Assembly: GCA_964389305.1 (NCBI GenBank)
Contig: CAYMEK010000006.1
Location: forward strand, 25,991 to 89,990
Source: CAYMEK01 sp964389305
GTDB taxonomy: Bacteria; Spirochaetota; Spirochaetia; SZUA-6; DRHE01
Reading direction: 5' to 3'
DNA length: 64,000 nt
Of this stretch, positions 17,845 through 26,015 are shown in pieces (within the stretch, counting starts at the first letter, position 1; every line of letters begins with the position of its first letter). Made by a program: the position numbers and the translations under genes. Under the pieces are notes generated by a model. The model had not been told where the DNA came from. It ran no database searches and saw only the letters and a list, made by a program, of their open reading frames with translations.

Positions 17845-19506
17845 ATGAGTTCACCCTCGATCCTGGAACGAAACCTCCTGGCCCTTTCGGCAAATCACCC
17901 CCAACTCGGTGGGTTGATCAGCGGAACCGATCCGGCCAAAAACGTGGTTTTCCTGGCCAGTCGAACCGGTGCGCCGGTGCCGGCTATCAAGACTTGCGGA
18001 CGTCCGATCCAGATGCATTCGGTGATCGACCCCATGAAGGAAGGACAGCGCTATTTCCAGAGCTTCGGCGGCGCCGGCTACCTGGTGTTTCTCGGCCTAG
18101 GCGGCGGCTACCAGGTTCTGCCCTTCCTGGACGCCGCCGAAGTCTCGCGCATCGTCATCGTGGAGAAAGATCCTGCTTTCCTGCGTTCCGCGATCGAGAG
18201 GATCGATCTGCGACCCATACTGCTCGATCCCCGGGTACGGTTTCTGGTGAATCAGGAACCGCGCTGGATTGAAAATTTCTTGCTCTCCGACTACCTGCCC
18301 GCCATCTACGGAGACCTGAGAACCGTTCCCCTGAGGCCCAGCATCGAGGCTGAAACACAGTACTACCACAACCTGATAGGCACCATCCAGGGAGTAATCG
18401 GCATGGTGGCCGATGATTACACGGTCCAGGCGCAGTTCGGCAAGAAATGGTTCGTCAATACCCTGGCCAATCTACCCGCTGTGGAAACCTCGACCGTGAC
18501 CGTGAAGCCGGTGCACCGGGCCTTCATTACCGGCGCCGGGCCTTCACTGGAACAGCAGATCGAGAAGCTGGAAGGCATGCGGGAAAGCGGTTTCCTTATC
18601 GCCTCCGACACGTCTCTTCCCGCCCTGCTGAGCTACGGTCTGAGCCCCGATCTGGTGCTATCCATCGACTGCCAGCTCGTCAGCTATCATCACTTTCTCC
18701 AGGGCTTGCCCGCCGGGATTCCTCTACTTCTCGATCTCGCCTCGCCGCCGGTTCTAACCCGGCTGCCTGCCAGAACGGCTTTCTTCTCGAGCAATCACCC
18801 ACTGTCCCTGTACCTGAGCAGTCGCTGGCGCCCCCTGCCCTTCATAGACACATCGGGTGGCAATGTGTGCCACGCGGCCGTGTCGCTGGCTCAGTTTCTG
18901 GGTGCCCGCGAGATCTACCTCCTGGGGACCGATTTCTCCTATCCTGAGGGCAAAGCCTACTGCCGGGGCACCTATCTATTCCCTCTCTTTGCTTCGCTGG
19001 AACAGCGTCTCGCGCCCCTAGAAAGCTTGTTTCTTTCCTTTATCCTCAAGAATCAGAACATCATCAAGGAAAGAATCGACGGCGCGCTGCGCTACACCAC
19101 CAAACCTCTCATCGGCTACAGGGATCGGCTGGAGAGATACCTGCAATTCTCCGCTGCTACCGTTATCCCCCTGCCGGGAAAGGGAGTTCCGCTGCGCCTT
19201 GCCGAGCGAAAAGAAGTCGAAGCCCCGAAAGGCCGACTGCTGGCTGCGGGGGCTCCCGTGTCGGATTGGCGCAGCTTCCTGGAGCAATATCTGGAAGGGC
19301 TGAAGTCCCTACCGTTGCCCACCTCGCCGGTCAGCAGGTATCTGTTCGAGTTGCCCGAAGAGCAGCGTTCTCTGTGGGTTACCCTTTATCCGGCCGCTGC
19401 CGCCTTCAGGGAACACGATCCGCAAGACCAAACCCGGGAGCACCGACTCCTTCGCCAGGTTCGGGACTGGTCTATTTCTGTGGCAGGCCGTTTTCTGGAT
19501 AGATGA
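17845..19506 (+). CDS. DUF115 / Maf-type protein, copy 2
   Basis: The 553-residue product starts six bases after copy 1. It has the same core motif (FITGAGPSLEQQIEKL, about 226-241), then SDTSLPALLSYGLSPDLVLSID, and a third motif, GAREIYLLGTDFSYPEG, near residue 350. The N-terminal domain contains GGGYQVLPFLDA and VIVEKDPAF, a Rossmann-like region. Sequence identity to copy 1 is low by eye, so they are old paralogues rather than a recent duplication. The two may modify different flagellar subunits or sites. The last 35 bases overlap the convergent MEMO1 gene. Confidence 0.82.
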   Translation: MSSPSILERNLLALSANHPQLGGLISGTDPAKNVVFLASRTGAPVPAIKTCGRPIQMHSVIDPMKEGQRYFQSFGGAGYLVFLGLGGGYQVLPFLDAAEVSRIVIVEKDPAFLRSAIERIDLRPILLDPRVRFLVNQEPRWIENFLLSDYLPAIYGDLRTVPLRPSIEAETQYYHNLIGTIQGVIGMVADDYTVQAQFGKKWFVNTLANLPAVETSTVTVKPVHRAFITGAGPSLEQQIEKLEGMRESGFLIASDTSLPALLSYGLSPDLVLSIDCQLVSYHHFLQGLPAGIPLLLDLASPPVLTRLPARTAFFSSNHPLSLYLSSRWRPLPFIDTSGGNVCHAAVSLAQFLGAREIYLLGTDFSYPEGKAYCRGTYLFPLFASLEQRLAPLESLFLSFILKNQNIIKERIDGALRYTTKPLIGYRDRLERYLQFSAATVIPLPGKGVPLRLAERKEVEAPKGRLLAAGAPVSDWRSFLEQYLEGLKSLPLPTSPVSRYLFELPEEQRSLWVTLYPAAAAFREHDPQDQTREHRLLRQVRDWSISVAGRFLDR

Positions 19507-20320
19507 TAGCGGCGTATCCTACGAAGGATTCGCCGGGATACACCTCGTAGCTCGTTTTGTATTCAAGCAGACCTCCCCGGGCTGACCCGCATTCTTGCGC
19601 AAAACGGGCCGCAGTTACGGCTGCACCCGCAGAGCATGCTGATTTCTCCTCAGCAGCCAGGGCCAGCACGTCGGTCAGCCTGAGATCCAGCAAAGCGTCT
19701 ATAAAGCGCCTGTCGTTGACCTCTTTTACCCACTTTACGGCTTGCGGTCCGGAGCCATGAGGCGTAAATCCATAGTTGCTGCCGTAGTGGGTAAGATCCG
19801 TAGAACCGATCACGGCCGTCTTTCTTTTCAGAAACCGGGCTGCTTCGAACACGGCTTCTCCGAGCCGCACGGCTTCTTCGGAAGGAGAAACCCTCAAAGC
19901 TACAGTCCGCGCCTGCGGGTAGAAGTACTTCAGGAAGGGCATTTGGACCTCGACGGTGTTGTCTGCGTAGTGATCCTCTCGCAGTGTAACGGATCCCTGC
20001 AGCCTCTCGAGCAGCGGTTGGTCGGCCTCGATTACTCCGAGCGGTGTCTCGTAGCCTTCTTCGAAAGCCGCCAGCACACCGGAATGTGGAGCCAGGTGTC
20101 CGCCTACAACCACTACGGTTTCTGTATCTGCCGGCAAACTGCGCCACACCCTGCAGGCCAGCAGGCCGGAGAAAGTCCAACCGGCGTGAGGAGCTATACC
20201 TGCCCACGCCGCAACCGGAGCGCCCTTCAATTCGCTCAGGAATCTCTCAATTTCCCGGCCTGTCTGATTCCGCCCGGCCGGATACCATCCCGGCGGCAAG
20301 CTACGCGCACGGACCTTCAT
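19472..20320 (-). CDS. amrB: MEMO1-family protein (AmmeMemoRadiSam system protein B)
   Basis: The 282-residue protein shows the MEMO1 pattern: GIAPHAGWTFSG, VVVGGHLAP, ADNTVEVQMPFLKYF, VIGSTDLTHYG and SACSAGAAVTAA. MEMO1 resembles extradiol dioxygenases and binds metal through conserved histidines, visible here in PHAGW, GGHLAP and DLTHYG. In many bacteria it is encoded with an AMMECR1 protein and a radical SAM enzyme, neither of which is adjacent here. The biochemical role is unsettled. It is convergent with the second Maf gene and its 3' end overlaps it by 35 bases. Confidence 0.88.
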   Translation of the reverse strand: MKVRARSLPPGWYPAGRNQTGREIERFLSELKGAPVAAWAGIAPHAGWTFSGLLACRVWRSLPADTETVVVVGGHLAPHSGVLAAFEEGYETPLGVIEADQPLLERLQGSVTLREDHYADNTVEVQMPFLKYFYPQARTVALRVSPSEEAVRLGEAVFEAARFLKRKTAVIGSTDLTHYGSNYGFTPHGSGPQAVKWVKEVNDRRFIDALLDLRLTDVLALAAEEKSACSAGAAVTAARFAQECGSARGGLLEYKTSYEVYPGESFVGYAAIIYPENGLPQK

Positions 20321-20369
20321 CCTGTGCCTCCTCCACCTAAAAAGAGTATACTTCTCTTCACGATCTGCC

Positions 20370-20375
20370 TATAAT
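20370..20375 (+). promoter_or_regulatory. Consensus -10 box beside the 20385 start codon
   Basis: TATAAT at 20370-20375 is a perfect -10 hexamer only nine bases before the ATG at 20385. The -35 region (TATACT at 20347-20352) is weak, and no Shine-Dalgarno sequence is visible between it and the start. Confidence 0.35.
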
Positions 20376-20384
20376 AATAATAAG

Positions 20385-21581
20385 ATGAACCGGAGGATCC
20401 TCAATTTTTATTATATCATAAGCATTGCTTTTCTTCTATTTGTTCTGATCTTCACAGCCGTTCGTCTCAAAATAACCATAGATGCTAATCGGAATGCGGC
20501 AAAAAAAGCGCTGGAAGAGCTGAAAATTTCCGCGCTTTCCGTATACCTCGCCGAAGGTACGTTCGATTCCGAATACTTTAAAAATACCATGAGGGACAGC
20601 TACCGGAAAACGGACGGCCTGGAAATGCTGGTCATATACTCCTCGCGTGAAGGTATCCTGTACCTGATCGCCCGGGACCGGCGTTACCTCGCCGCCGGCC
20701 CCGGACCGGGAGCAGATGCGATTTGGCGGGGGGTTCCGGAATACACGCTGCGCCCGCTTTATGAGAGCCTCTATACGCTGCCTTTTGGCCCGGCTGCGGG
20801 CAAAGACTTGTATATAGATGGTATCTTTCTGGACATTCACAAGGGCGAAGTCCATTCTCTCCTGAGGGAGATCTTCTACCTGGTTCTCGTCTACCTGCTG
20901 ATTGCGGCGGTTTTTCTGCTGTCCGCGGCGACCGGAAGAGAGGCGGAGGCCCGTACGGTGGTTCCGCGGAACCCTGCTCGCCTACCCGCCCAAGTGGTCC
21001 GGGAGCCTCCCGCGCCAGGCGTCTCGCGACCAGTCGCCAGAGGACAAGCCGGAGAGGAATACGGGTCCGGCGGGAACGGTCTTTTCTCACCCCGAACCGG
21101 TCTGGGCTGGATCGAATATCTGCAGCAACGTCTAGGCTCGGAATTGGAGCGCGCCGCTGCTGCGGACCAGGACCTGGCTCTCCTGCTGGTCGGATCGGCC
21201 TCTCTGTCCGGCACCGACTACGAGCTCCTGGCGAAGTACCTCCTGGAAAGCTTTCCCTTCCGCGATCTGGCGTTCGAGTACGACCCGGGCTCCGTGGCGG
21301 TAATCCTTCCAGACAAGGATCTGGACCTGGGTTTGCAGGAGGCTCGTCATTTCCAGAACAGGCTGCGAGCAATATCCTGGTCTGGCGCAGCCCGGCCAGC
21401 AATGGGATTGAGTGCGCGTAACGGCCGCCTGGTCAGCCCCAACCGGCTGCTCAAAGAGGCAGCTCAGGCCCTCAAGCAGGCCGAGGGCGAGAATGACGGG
21501 CGGATTGTGGCCTTTCGCGCGGACCCTGACAGGTACAGGCAGCAGGTTGCCCGCAGGGTGAAGCGCGCACACCTCCCATAG
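20385..21581 (+). CDS. Membrane protein with extracytoplasmic sensor and degenerate GGDEF-like domain
   Basis: The 398-residue protein has transmembrane helices at about 8-28 and 165-183, enclosing a 135-residue extracytoplasmic domain. After a Pro/Arg-rich linker (about 190-225) comes a domain that follows the GGDEF fold: TGLGWIEYLQQRL at its start and LLKEAAQALKQAE near its end, where diguanylate cyclases have the ADxALYxAK helix. The catalytic loop is DPGSVAV rather than GGDEF, so it cannot be an active cyclase. It could be a c-di-GMP effector or purely structural. It is transcribed alone. Confidence 0.68.
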   Translation: MNRRILNFYYIISIAFLLFVLIFTAVRLKITIDANRNAAKKALEELKISALSVYLAEGTFDSEYFKNTMRDSYRKTDGLEMLVIYSSREGILYLIARDRRYLAAGPGPGADAIWRGVPEYTLRPLYESLYTLPFGPAAGKDLYIDGIFLDIHKGEVHSLLREIFYLVLVYLLIAAVFLLSAATGREAEARTVVPRNPARLPAQVVREPPAPGVSRPVARGQAGEEYGSGGNGLFSPRTGLGWIEYLQQRLGSELERAAAADQDLALLLVGSASLSGTDYELLAKYLLESFPFRDLAFEYDPGSVAVILPDKDLDLGLQEARHFQNRLRAISWSGAARPAMGLSARNGRLVSPNRLLKEAAQALKQAEGENDGRIVAFRADPDRYRQQVARRVKRAHLP

Positions 21582-21638
21582 ACAGGCGCCGGCCTCGGGC
21601 TCAGCCTGGGACAGGCCCCAGGGTCCGGATCGAGAGAG

Positions 21639-22649
21639 CTAATGCTGCTCTTGTTCTTGCTTCTGCTCGACCAGCTCCGCGATGGGCTTCAAAATCCCTT
21701 TAAGGCGCCATTCGGAGACCCTGTAGATATATTCGCGCTCTTCCCGGGCTACGTAAGCCTGATTCTCCCCGGTCAGCGAGCCGACCAGCAGGCGAAAATC
21801 CCTGTCGTCCAGTGTGGAAATAAGGATCTCGGCCGACGGCTCGTCCAACCCAGCTTCTTCGGCGGAAACCGCCACGGCGAAGTCCGTACCCTCCAGATCC
21901 GCCAGATCACTGGCCAGGCGGTCAACGGCGTCACTGTCAAGCCTGATATCGGACTCTCCGGCCACCTGCCAGAGTCCGGGCTGCTCGTTGCTGAGCAACA
22001 GTGTGTAATCAAGATCTCCGGGACCGCCACTGGGAAACTCGAGATCGCTGCGCACGCTGATGCGCATGATGTCCCGGCCTTCCAGCTCTTCGGGCAGAAT
22101 CAGCAGATGGGCCCAGAATCTGGTCTGAATATTGAGATAGTAGTGGAAGGCGCTGTTGGTCAATATGACCTCATTCGATCCTTCCAGCCGAACGTAATTG
22201 TCATTGCCTCCCGCAGAAGACTTGCCGACGATCAGATCCACCAGGGCCTGTCCGGAAGCATCCAGAAGTTGAATGCGGCTGGCGGCATCCGTGCCGACCT
22301 CGAAATCGGTCCAGGAATCGGGATTGTCGGTGACGATCCTGGTCCGTTTCAGCTCCTCGAGAAAGTCGAAAAACGTATCTATTCTGGATTTAGAAGCCGG
22401 GAACATCTGATCCCCCACCGGGATGCTCCAGCTCCCCCCGCTTCTGGCCAGCTCCAGGCTTCCCTCCGCACTCGCCAGGGTAATTTTCGCGACCAGCTCC
22501 TTTTTCAGGGCGGGAAGCAAGGGCGTTTCGGCTTCCCGCTTGCTCACCCTGGCTGGAGAAAAGACGAGCCCCAGGATATAGGCTCCGGCAAGCACGGCAA
22601 TAAGGATACTAAGAACAAGGACCTGACGCCGAAACGATAAAGTTGTCAT
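21639..22649 (-). CDS. DUF4340 domain protein, ABC-transporter partner
   Basis: The 336-residue protein has one N-terminal transmembrane helix (about 10-29) and a large extracytoplasmic part with repeated DUF4340-like segments: ITLASAEGSLELARSGGSW, then VDLIVGKS, and later FRLLVGSLTGENQAYVAREE. DUF4340 proteins are usually encoded beside GldG-type ABC components, as here. The role is probably structural or regulatory for that exporter. The C-terminus is Gln/Glu-rich. The gene follows the GldG-like gene by three bases and is the last of the operon. Confidence 0.85.
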   Translation of the reverse strand: MTTLSFRRQVLVLSILIAVLAGAYILGLVFSPARVSKREAETPLLPALKKELVAKITLASAEGSLELARSGGSWSIPVGDQMFPASKSRIDTFFDFLEELKRTRIVTDNPDSWTDFEVGTDAASRIQLLDASGQALVDLIVGKSSAGGNDNYVRLEGSNEVILTNSAFHYYLNIQTRFWAHLLILPEELEGRDIMRISVRSDLEFPSGGPGDLDYTLLLSNEQPGLWQVAGESDIRLDSDAVDRLASDLADLEGTDFAVAVSAEEAGLDEPSAEILISTLDDRDFRLLVGSLTGENQAYVAREEREYIYRVSEWRLKGILKPIAELVEQKQEQEQH

Positions 22650-22652
22650 ACG

Positions 22653-24254
22653 CTATCCCTCCTGTTCCCGCAACGTGCGTTTGCGACGCCTGTACACCAG
22701 CCGTAGAATCCCGTAGGCTATCACGAGCAGAGGAACGATCACCAGGTTGAACAGTTGAGTGAACAGCGCGGCGCGCAGCCGTGCCTCCGGGTTCTGGATA
22801 TTGTCGAGCCGCATATCTCTGACCACCCGGGTCTTGATCTCCAGCAGATCCTCCGAGTTGCTCAGCCACTCGGCAACATTGGCCAGGAACTCCAGGTTGT
22901 AGCTCGCCCCGCTGTACTGGTACAGCTCGCTGGCGAAATCCGTGTCCCCAACAACCACTAACCTGGACTCCGCGCCCGTTTCCACGATGTCCGACCAGTT
23001 CCGCTCCTCTCCCTCGCGGGTGGGAATGTCTCGACCCTTGAAGTAGCTGGTGAACGAGCCGCGCAGGGTCGCCGCCAGCGGGTACTGCCCCTGGCTCGGA
23101 TGATCCGTAGCCAGCAGCATGGCAGCCTGCTGCGGATTGGTCTGGTAAGGTCCCTGATCCTGGGTCCAGGCGTCGGGTGTGGTGCTGGCAATCACTTGCG
23201 CCTCGACGCCCGGCCCGGCTTTCAGCTCGATGGGGCTGGGCCAGTACAGGTCCAGCCCCTGGAACCGGGCGGTGATGGGATTGTCGTGGGATACGAACTG
23301 GTCGGCCACCGTTATCCAGTAGGGATACTTGTCCATAACCTCCCACATGATCTGCCCGAAGATCTGCCTGGGGATGCGGAAGTTCTTGCAGTACTTATCC
23401 AGCACCAGGGACTGTTTCACCTGTACTCCATAACCGGAAAGCATGTCCAGGACGGCTGTGTTTTCCAGTTTAACAGGTATAATCCCTCTCATCAGATCCA
23501 TGTCCAGGCCCTCGACCGCGAACAGCGCGCGGCCGCCGGCCATCAGGTACTGGTCGATGGGAAACAGGTCGAAGCTATCCAGGTCCCGCCCGCCGAGGAC
23601 GAACAGCACGTCTACATCCTGGGGGATGTCCTCCCCGCGGTTGATCTCCCTCACGGTGAAATCCCGCGACAGGGTTGCCCGCAGGCTGGAGAAATCGCTC
23701 TGCACATTTCTGCTGGCATCCCCGGAGAGCAGGCCGACCACCCGCTCCTCATTGCTGACAATCTTGCGAATTCGCGAGGTAAGGTCGTACTCGAGTGTCT
23801 CCACCCGGGTCACTACCGGTATAGTTTCGTAGCGATCGAGGTATTGAATAACGATTCCGGTATAGACCTGGGCGAAACTGCGCTCATCCTGTTCGATTAC
23901 CTCGATCTGTTGAGGAAAGACGCCGAGGCTCTCGACCGTGGACAGCTCGCCCGATTTCACTGGATCGATCACCTCAACACGTATGGTTCCGCGGGAATAG
24001 GCGGCGTATTCGTACAACAGGTCCTCGATCTGAGCTGGAAAGGGATATAAGGATTTCAGCTTGTCTGAAACGTAGTAGGTCAGGTACACCCGATCCGGGA
24101 TCTCCAGAAAAAGCTGCCGGGAAATCCTGGAGATCGTGAAGGCCTTGTTTTCAGTCAGATCGATATGGGTAAAAAACCTGCTGGAGTTCAAGCCGATAGC
24201 CAGGATCAGGAGCAATCCGAGAACGAATATGATAATTTCTGCACGTTTGTTCAT
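22653..24254 (-). CDS. GldG-like ABC-transporter auxiliary protein
   Basis: The 533-residue protein has an N-terminal membrane helix (about 7-25), a long extracytoplasmic domain and a C-terminal helix (about 495-520). FTHIDLTENKAFTIS near residue 30 and the middle region (VLFVLGGRDLDSF, IDQYLMAGGRALFAVE) are typical of the GldG/ABC_transp_aux family. In gliding Bacteroidetes GldG works with GldF and GldA. Spirochaetes do not glide, so the homologous complex probably exports or organises envelope components. It is translated with its permease and ATPase. Confidence 0.87.
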   Translation of the reverse strand: MNKRAEIIIFVLGLLLILAIGLNSSRFFTHIDLTENKAFTISRISRQLFLEIPDRVYLTYYVSDKLKSLYPFPAQIEDLLYEYAAYSRGTIRVEVIDPVKSGELSTVESLGVFPQQIEVIEQDERSFAQVYTGIVIQYLDRYETIPVVTRVETLEYDLTSRIRKIVSNEERVVGLLSGDASRNVQSDFSSLRATLSRDFTVREINRGEDIPQDVDVLFVLGGRDLDSFDLFPIDQYLMAGGRALFAVEGLDMDLMRGIIPVKLENTAVLDMLSGYGVQVKQSLVLDKYCKNFRIPRQIFGQIMWEVMDKYPYWITVADQFVSHDNPITARFQGLDLYWPSPIELKAGPGVEAQVIASTTPDAWTQDQGPYQTNPQQAAMLLATDHPSQGQYPLAATLRGSFTSYFKGRDIPTREGEERNWSDIVETGAESRLVVVGDTDFASELYQYSGASYNLEFLANVAEWLSNSEDLLEIKTRVVRDMRLDNIQNPEARLRAALFTQLFNLVIVPLLVIAYGILRLVYRRRKRTLREQEG

Positions 24255-24269
24255 CGCCTTACCTCCGGG

Positions 24270-24992
24270 TTACCATTTTTGGAATACCAGCGTTTTGATG
24301 TTCAGATAGAGAAACAGGCCGGCGACGACCAGGTAATAGAATAGATCCCGTGTATCGATCAACCCTCTCTGGAAATTATTGAAGTGGTAGCCTAGAGAGA
24401 CGAAGTTGAAGATTCCCGCCGCCCAGGGTGGCAAGGTTACGATCTGATTCACCCGTGAAATCAGGGTCAAGACGAGCAGCACGAACAGGCTGATTAGAAA
24501 AGAGCTTATCTGGTTGGTGACCAGTGAGGAAATGAACAACCCTACGGCAATGCCCGCAGCGCCGAGGACGACGACGCCGATGTACTGGCTGAGTATCTCA
24601 CCCCAGTCGAAATCCCCGAAACGGCTCAACAGTAGCGGCAGCGGTAGGGTCAGTGCCGCCATGATCAACAGAAGAACCAGCGCGGCCAGGAACTTGCCGA
24701 GCACCACGGTGCTCTCACGGAAGGGCAGGGTCATTAGCACTTCCATGGTCCCCAGTTTTTTCTCTTCGGCCCAGCTTCTCATGGTCAGGGCGGGTATTAC
24801 GATCATAAAAACCACGGGAATCACCGAAAAGAAATCGCGCAGAGAGGCGACATCGGCGGCAAAAAAGGACTGCAGGTAAAAAACCCAGATGGAGGAGAAT
24901 ATGAGAAACGTGACCACGACTACATAGGCTATGGGTGAATTGAAATACGATTTCAGCTCTTTCCTGATAACGGGCAGGATGTTAGTGAACAT
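24270..24992 (-). CDS. ABC-2 type permease, GldF-like
   Basis: The 240-residue membrane protein has about six hydrophobic segments. PVIRKELKSYFNSPIAYVVV at the N-terminus and PALTMRSWAEEKKLGTMEVL near residue 70 are hallmarks of GldF/NosY-like ABC-2 permeases. It presumably forms the membrane channel with the ATPase gene, which it overlaps by 11 bases. The substrate is unknown. Confidence 0.9.
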   Translation of the reverse strand: MFTNILPVIRKELKSYFNSPIAYVVVVTFLIFSSIWVFYLQSFFAADVASLRDFFSVIPVVFMIVIPALTMRSWAEEKKLGTMEVLMTLPFRESTVVLGKFLAALVLLLIMAALTLPLPLLLSRFGDFDWGEILSQYIGVVVLGAAGIAVGLFISSLVTNQISSFLISLFVLLVLTLISRVNQIVTLPPWAAGIFNFVSLGYHFNNFQRGLIDTRDLFYYLVVAGLFLYLNIKTLVFQKW

Positions 24993-25926
24993 CTGAAGCT
25001 CCCTCCCTGGTCAGTCTTATGAACAGCTCTTCCAGGCTCACGCGCTTCGGAACCATGGCCAGGATCTTGTATCCCGAAGCGACTGCCCAATCGAATACGG
25101 CTTCCTCGGCATTGGATTCGGGCAGCAGCGATAACTCGATCTGGTATCGCTCCTGTCCCAGCTTGGCGCTGCGGAGCAGCTCTCGTACGCCCGGCACACC
25201 GGCCACTCCGGCAGGCTTACCGGCTCCTTTGAGCACCAACTCCAGGAGCACCTCGCCCTTCATCTCCCGGTTGATCTCCTCCGGAGTTCCCTTGGCCACG
25301 ATCTGTCCTTCGTTCAGTATGAGCACCCGGCCGCAGGTCGCTTCCACCTCCTGGAGAATGTGGGTGGAAAGGATTACGGTCTTTTCCTCCCCGAGACGCT
25401 TGATCAGCTCCCGTATCTCGATAATCTGATTGGGGTCCAGCCCGGTGGTAGGTTCGTCCAGGATCAGAATTTGCGGGTCGTGGAGAATCGCCTGGGCCAA
25501 CCCGGTCCTTTGACGAAATCCCTTTGAGATCGTCTCGATGCTCCTGTAGACAACGCTCTGCAGCCCGCACTCCTCGATAGCCCACTCGATCCGCTCCTGC
25601 CGGGTGGGACTCTTGAGGGAGCGGGCTTCGGACATAAAATCGAGGTACTCTAGCACGTTCAGGTCCGTGTACAGTGGAGCGTTTTCCGGCAGGTAGCCTA
25701 CGGATCGCTTGATTTCCAGAGGGTTCTCGAAAATGTCATAGCCATTGAGCGTGGCCGTTCCATAGGTGGGGAATAGGTAGCAGGTCAGGATCTTCATAAT
25801 GGTGGTCTTTCCCGCCCCGTTAGGACCGAGAAGCCCCACCACTTCGCCGGGATTGACGGCGAAGGATACTCCTTTCACCGCTTCCAGAGACCCGTAACGC
25901 CTGCCCAGGTTGCTTGCTTCGATCAT
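24982..25926 (-). CDS. ABC transporter ATPase, GldA-like
   Basis: The 314-residue subunit has Walker A GPNGAGKT (34-41), signature SKGFRQRTG (the variant typical of ABC-2 and GldA-like ATPases), Walker B LILDEPTTGLDP and the H-loop STH. A C-terminal extension of about 90 residues follows, as in GldA and drug or lipid exporter ATPases. It heads the four-gene exporter operon. A Shine-Dalgarno AGGAAAGG lies just before the ATG. An imperfect palindrome sits about 35 bases upstream and may be an operator. Confidence 0.92.
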   Translation of the reverse strand: MIEASNLGRRYGSLEAVKGVSFAVNPGEVVGLLGPNGAGKTTIMKILTCYLFPTYGTATLNGYDIFENPLEIKRSVGYLPENAPLYTDLNVLEYLDFMSEARSLKSPTRQERIEWAIEECGLQSVVYRSIETISKGFRQRTGLAQAILHDPQILILDEPTTGLDPNQIIEIRELIKRLGEEKTVILSTHILQEVEATCGRVLILNEGQIVAKGTPEEINREMKGEVLLELVLKGAGKPAGVAGVPGVRELLRSAKLGQERYQIELSLLPESNAEEAVFDWAVASGYKILAMVPKRVSLEELFIRLTREGASDVH

Positions 25927-25960
25927 GTATCGACCTTTCCTGACTATTGATTTAAAAAGT

Positions 25961-25985
25961 CAACGTGTAAAAACGAAATACGTTG
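25961..25985. promoter_or_regulatory. Imperfect palindrome, possible operator of the ABC operon
   Basis: CAACGTGT (25961-25968) and ATACGTTG (25978-25985) are inverted with one mismatch and a nine-base spacer. On the minus strand a TTTACA (25971-25966) and AATAGT (25948-25943) pair, 17 bases apart, could be the promoter; its -35 lies inside the palindrome. Confidence 0.35.
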
Positions 25986-26015
25986 CGCCTAAAATAAACC
26001 CACGGTCCCGTAACG

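Noticed and set aside
16231..19506. 6-hydroxymethylpterin pyrophosphokinase function for the two DUF115 proteins
   Set aside because: That label comes from a distant archaeal homologue; nothing here concerns folate or pterin metabolism.
21582..21638. CCTGGG/CCCAGG stem between the convergent 20385-21581 and DUF4340 genes
   Set aside because: The stem is short and has no T tract on either strand.
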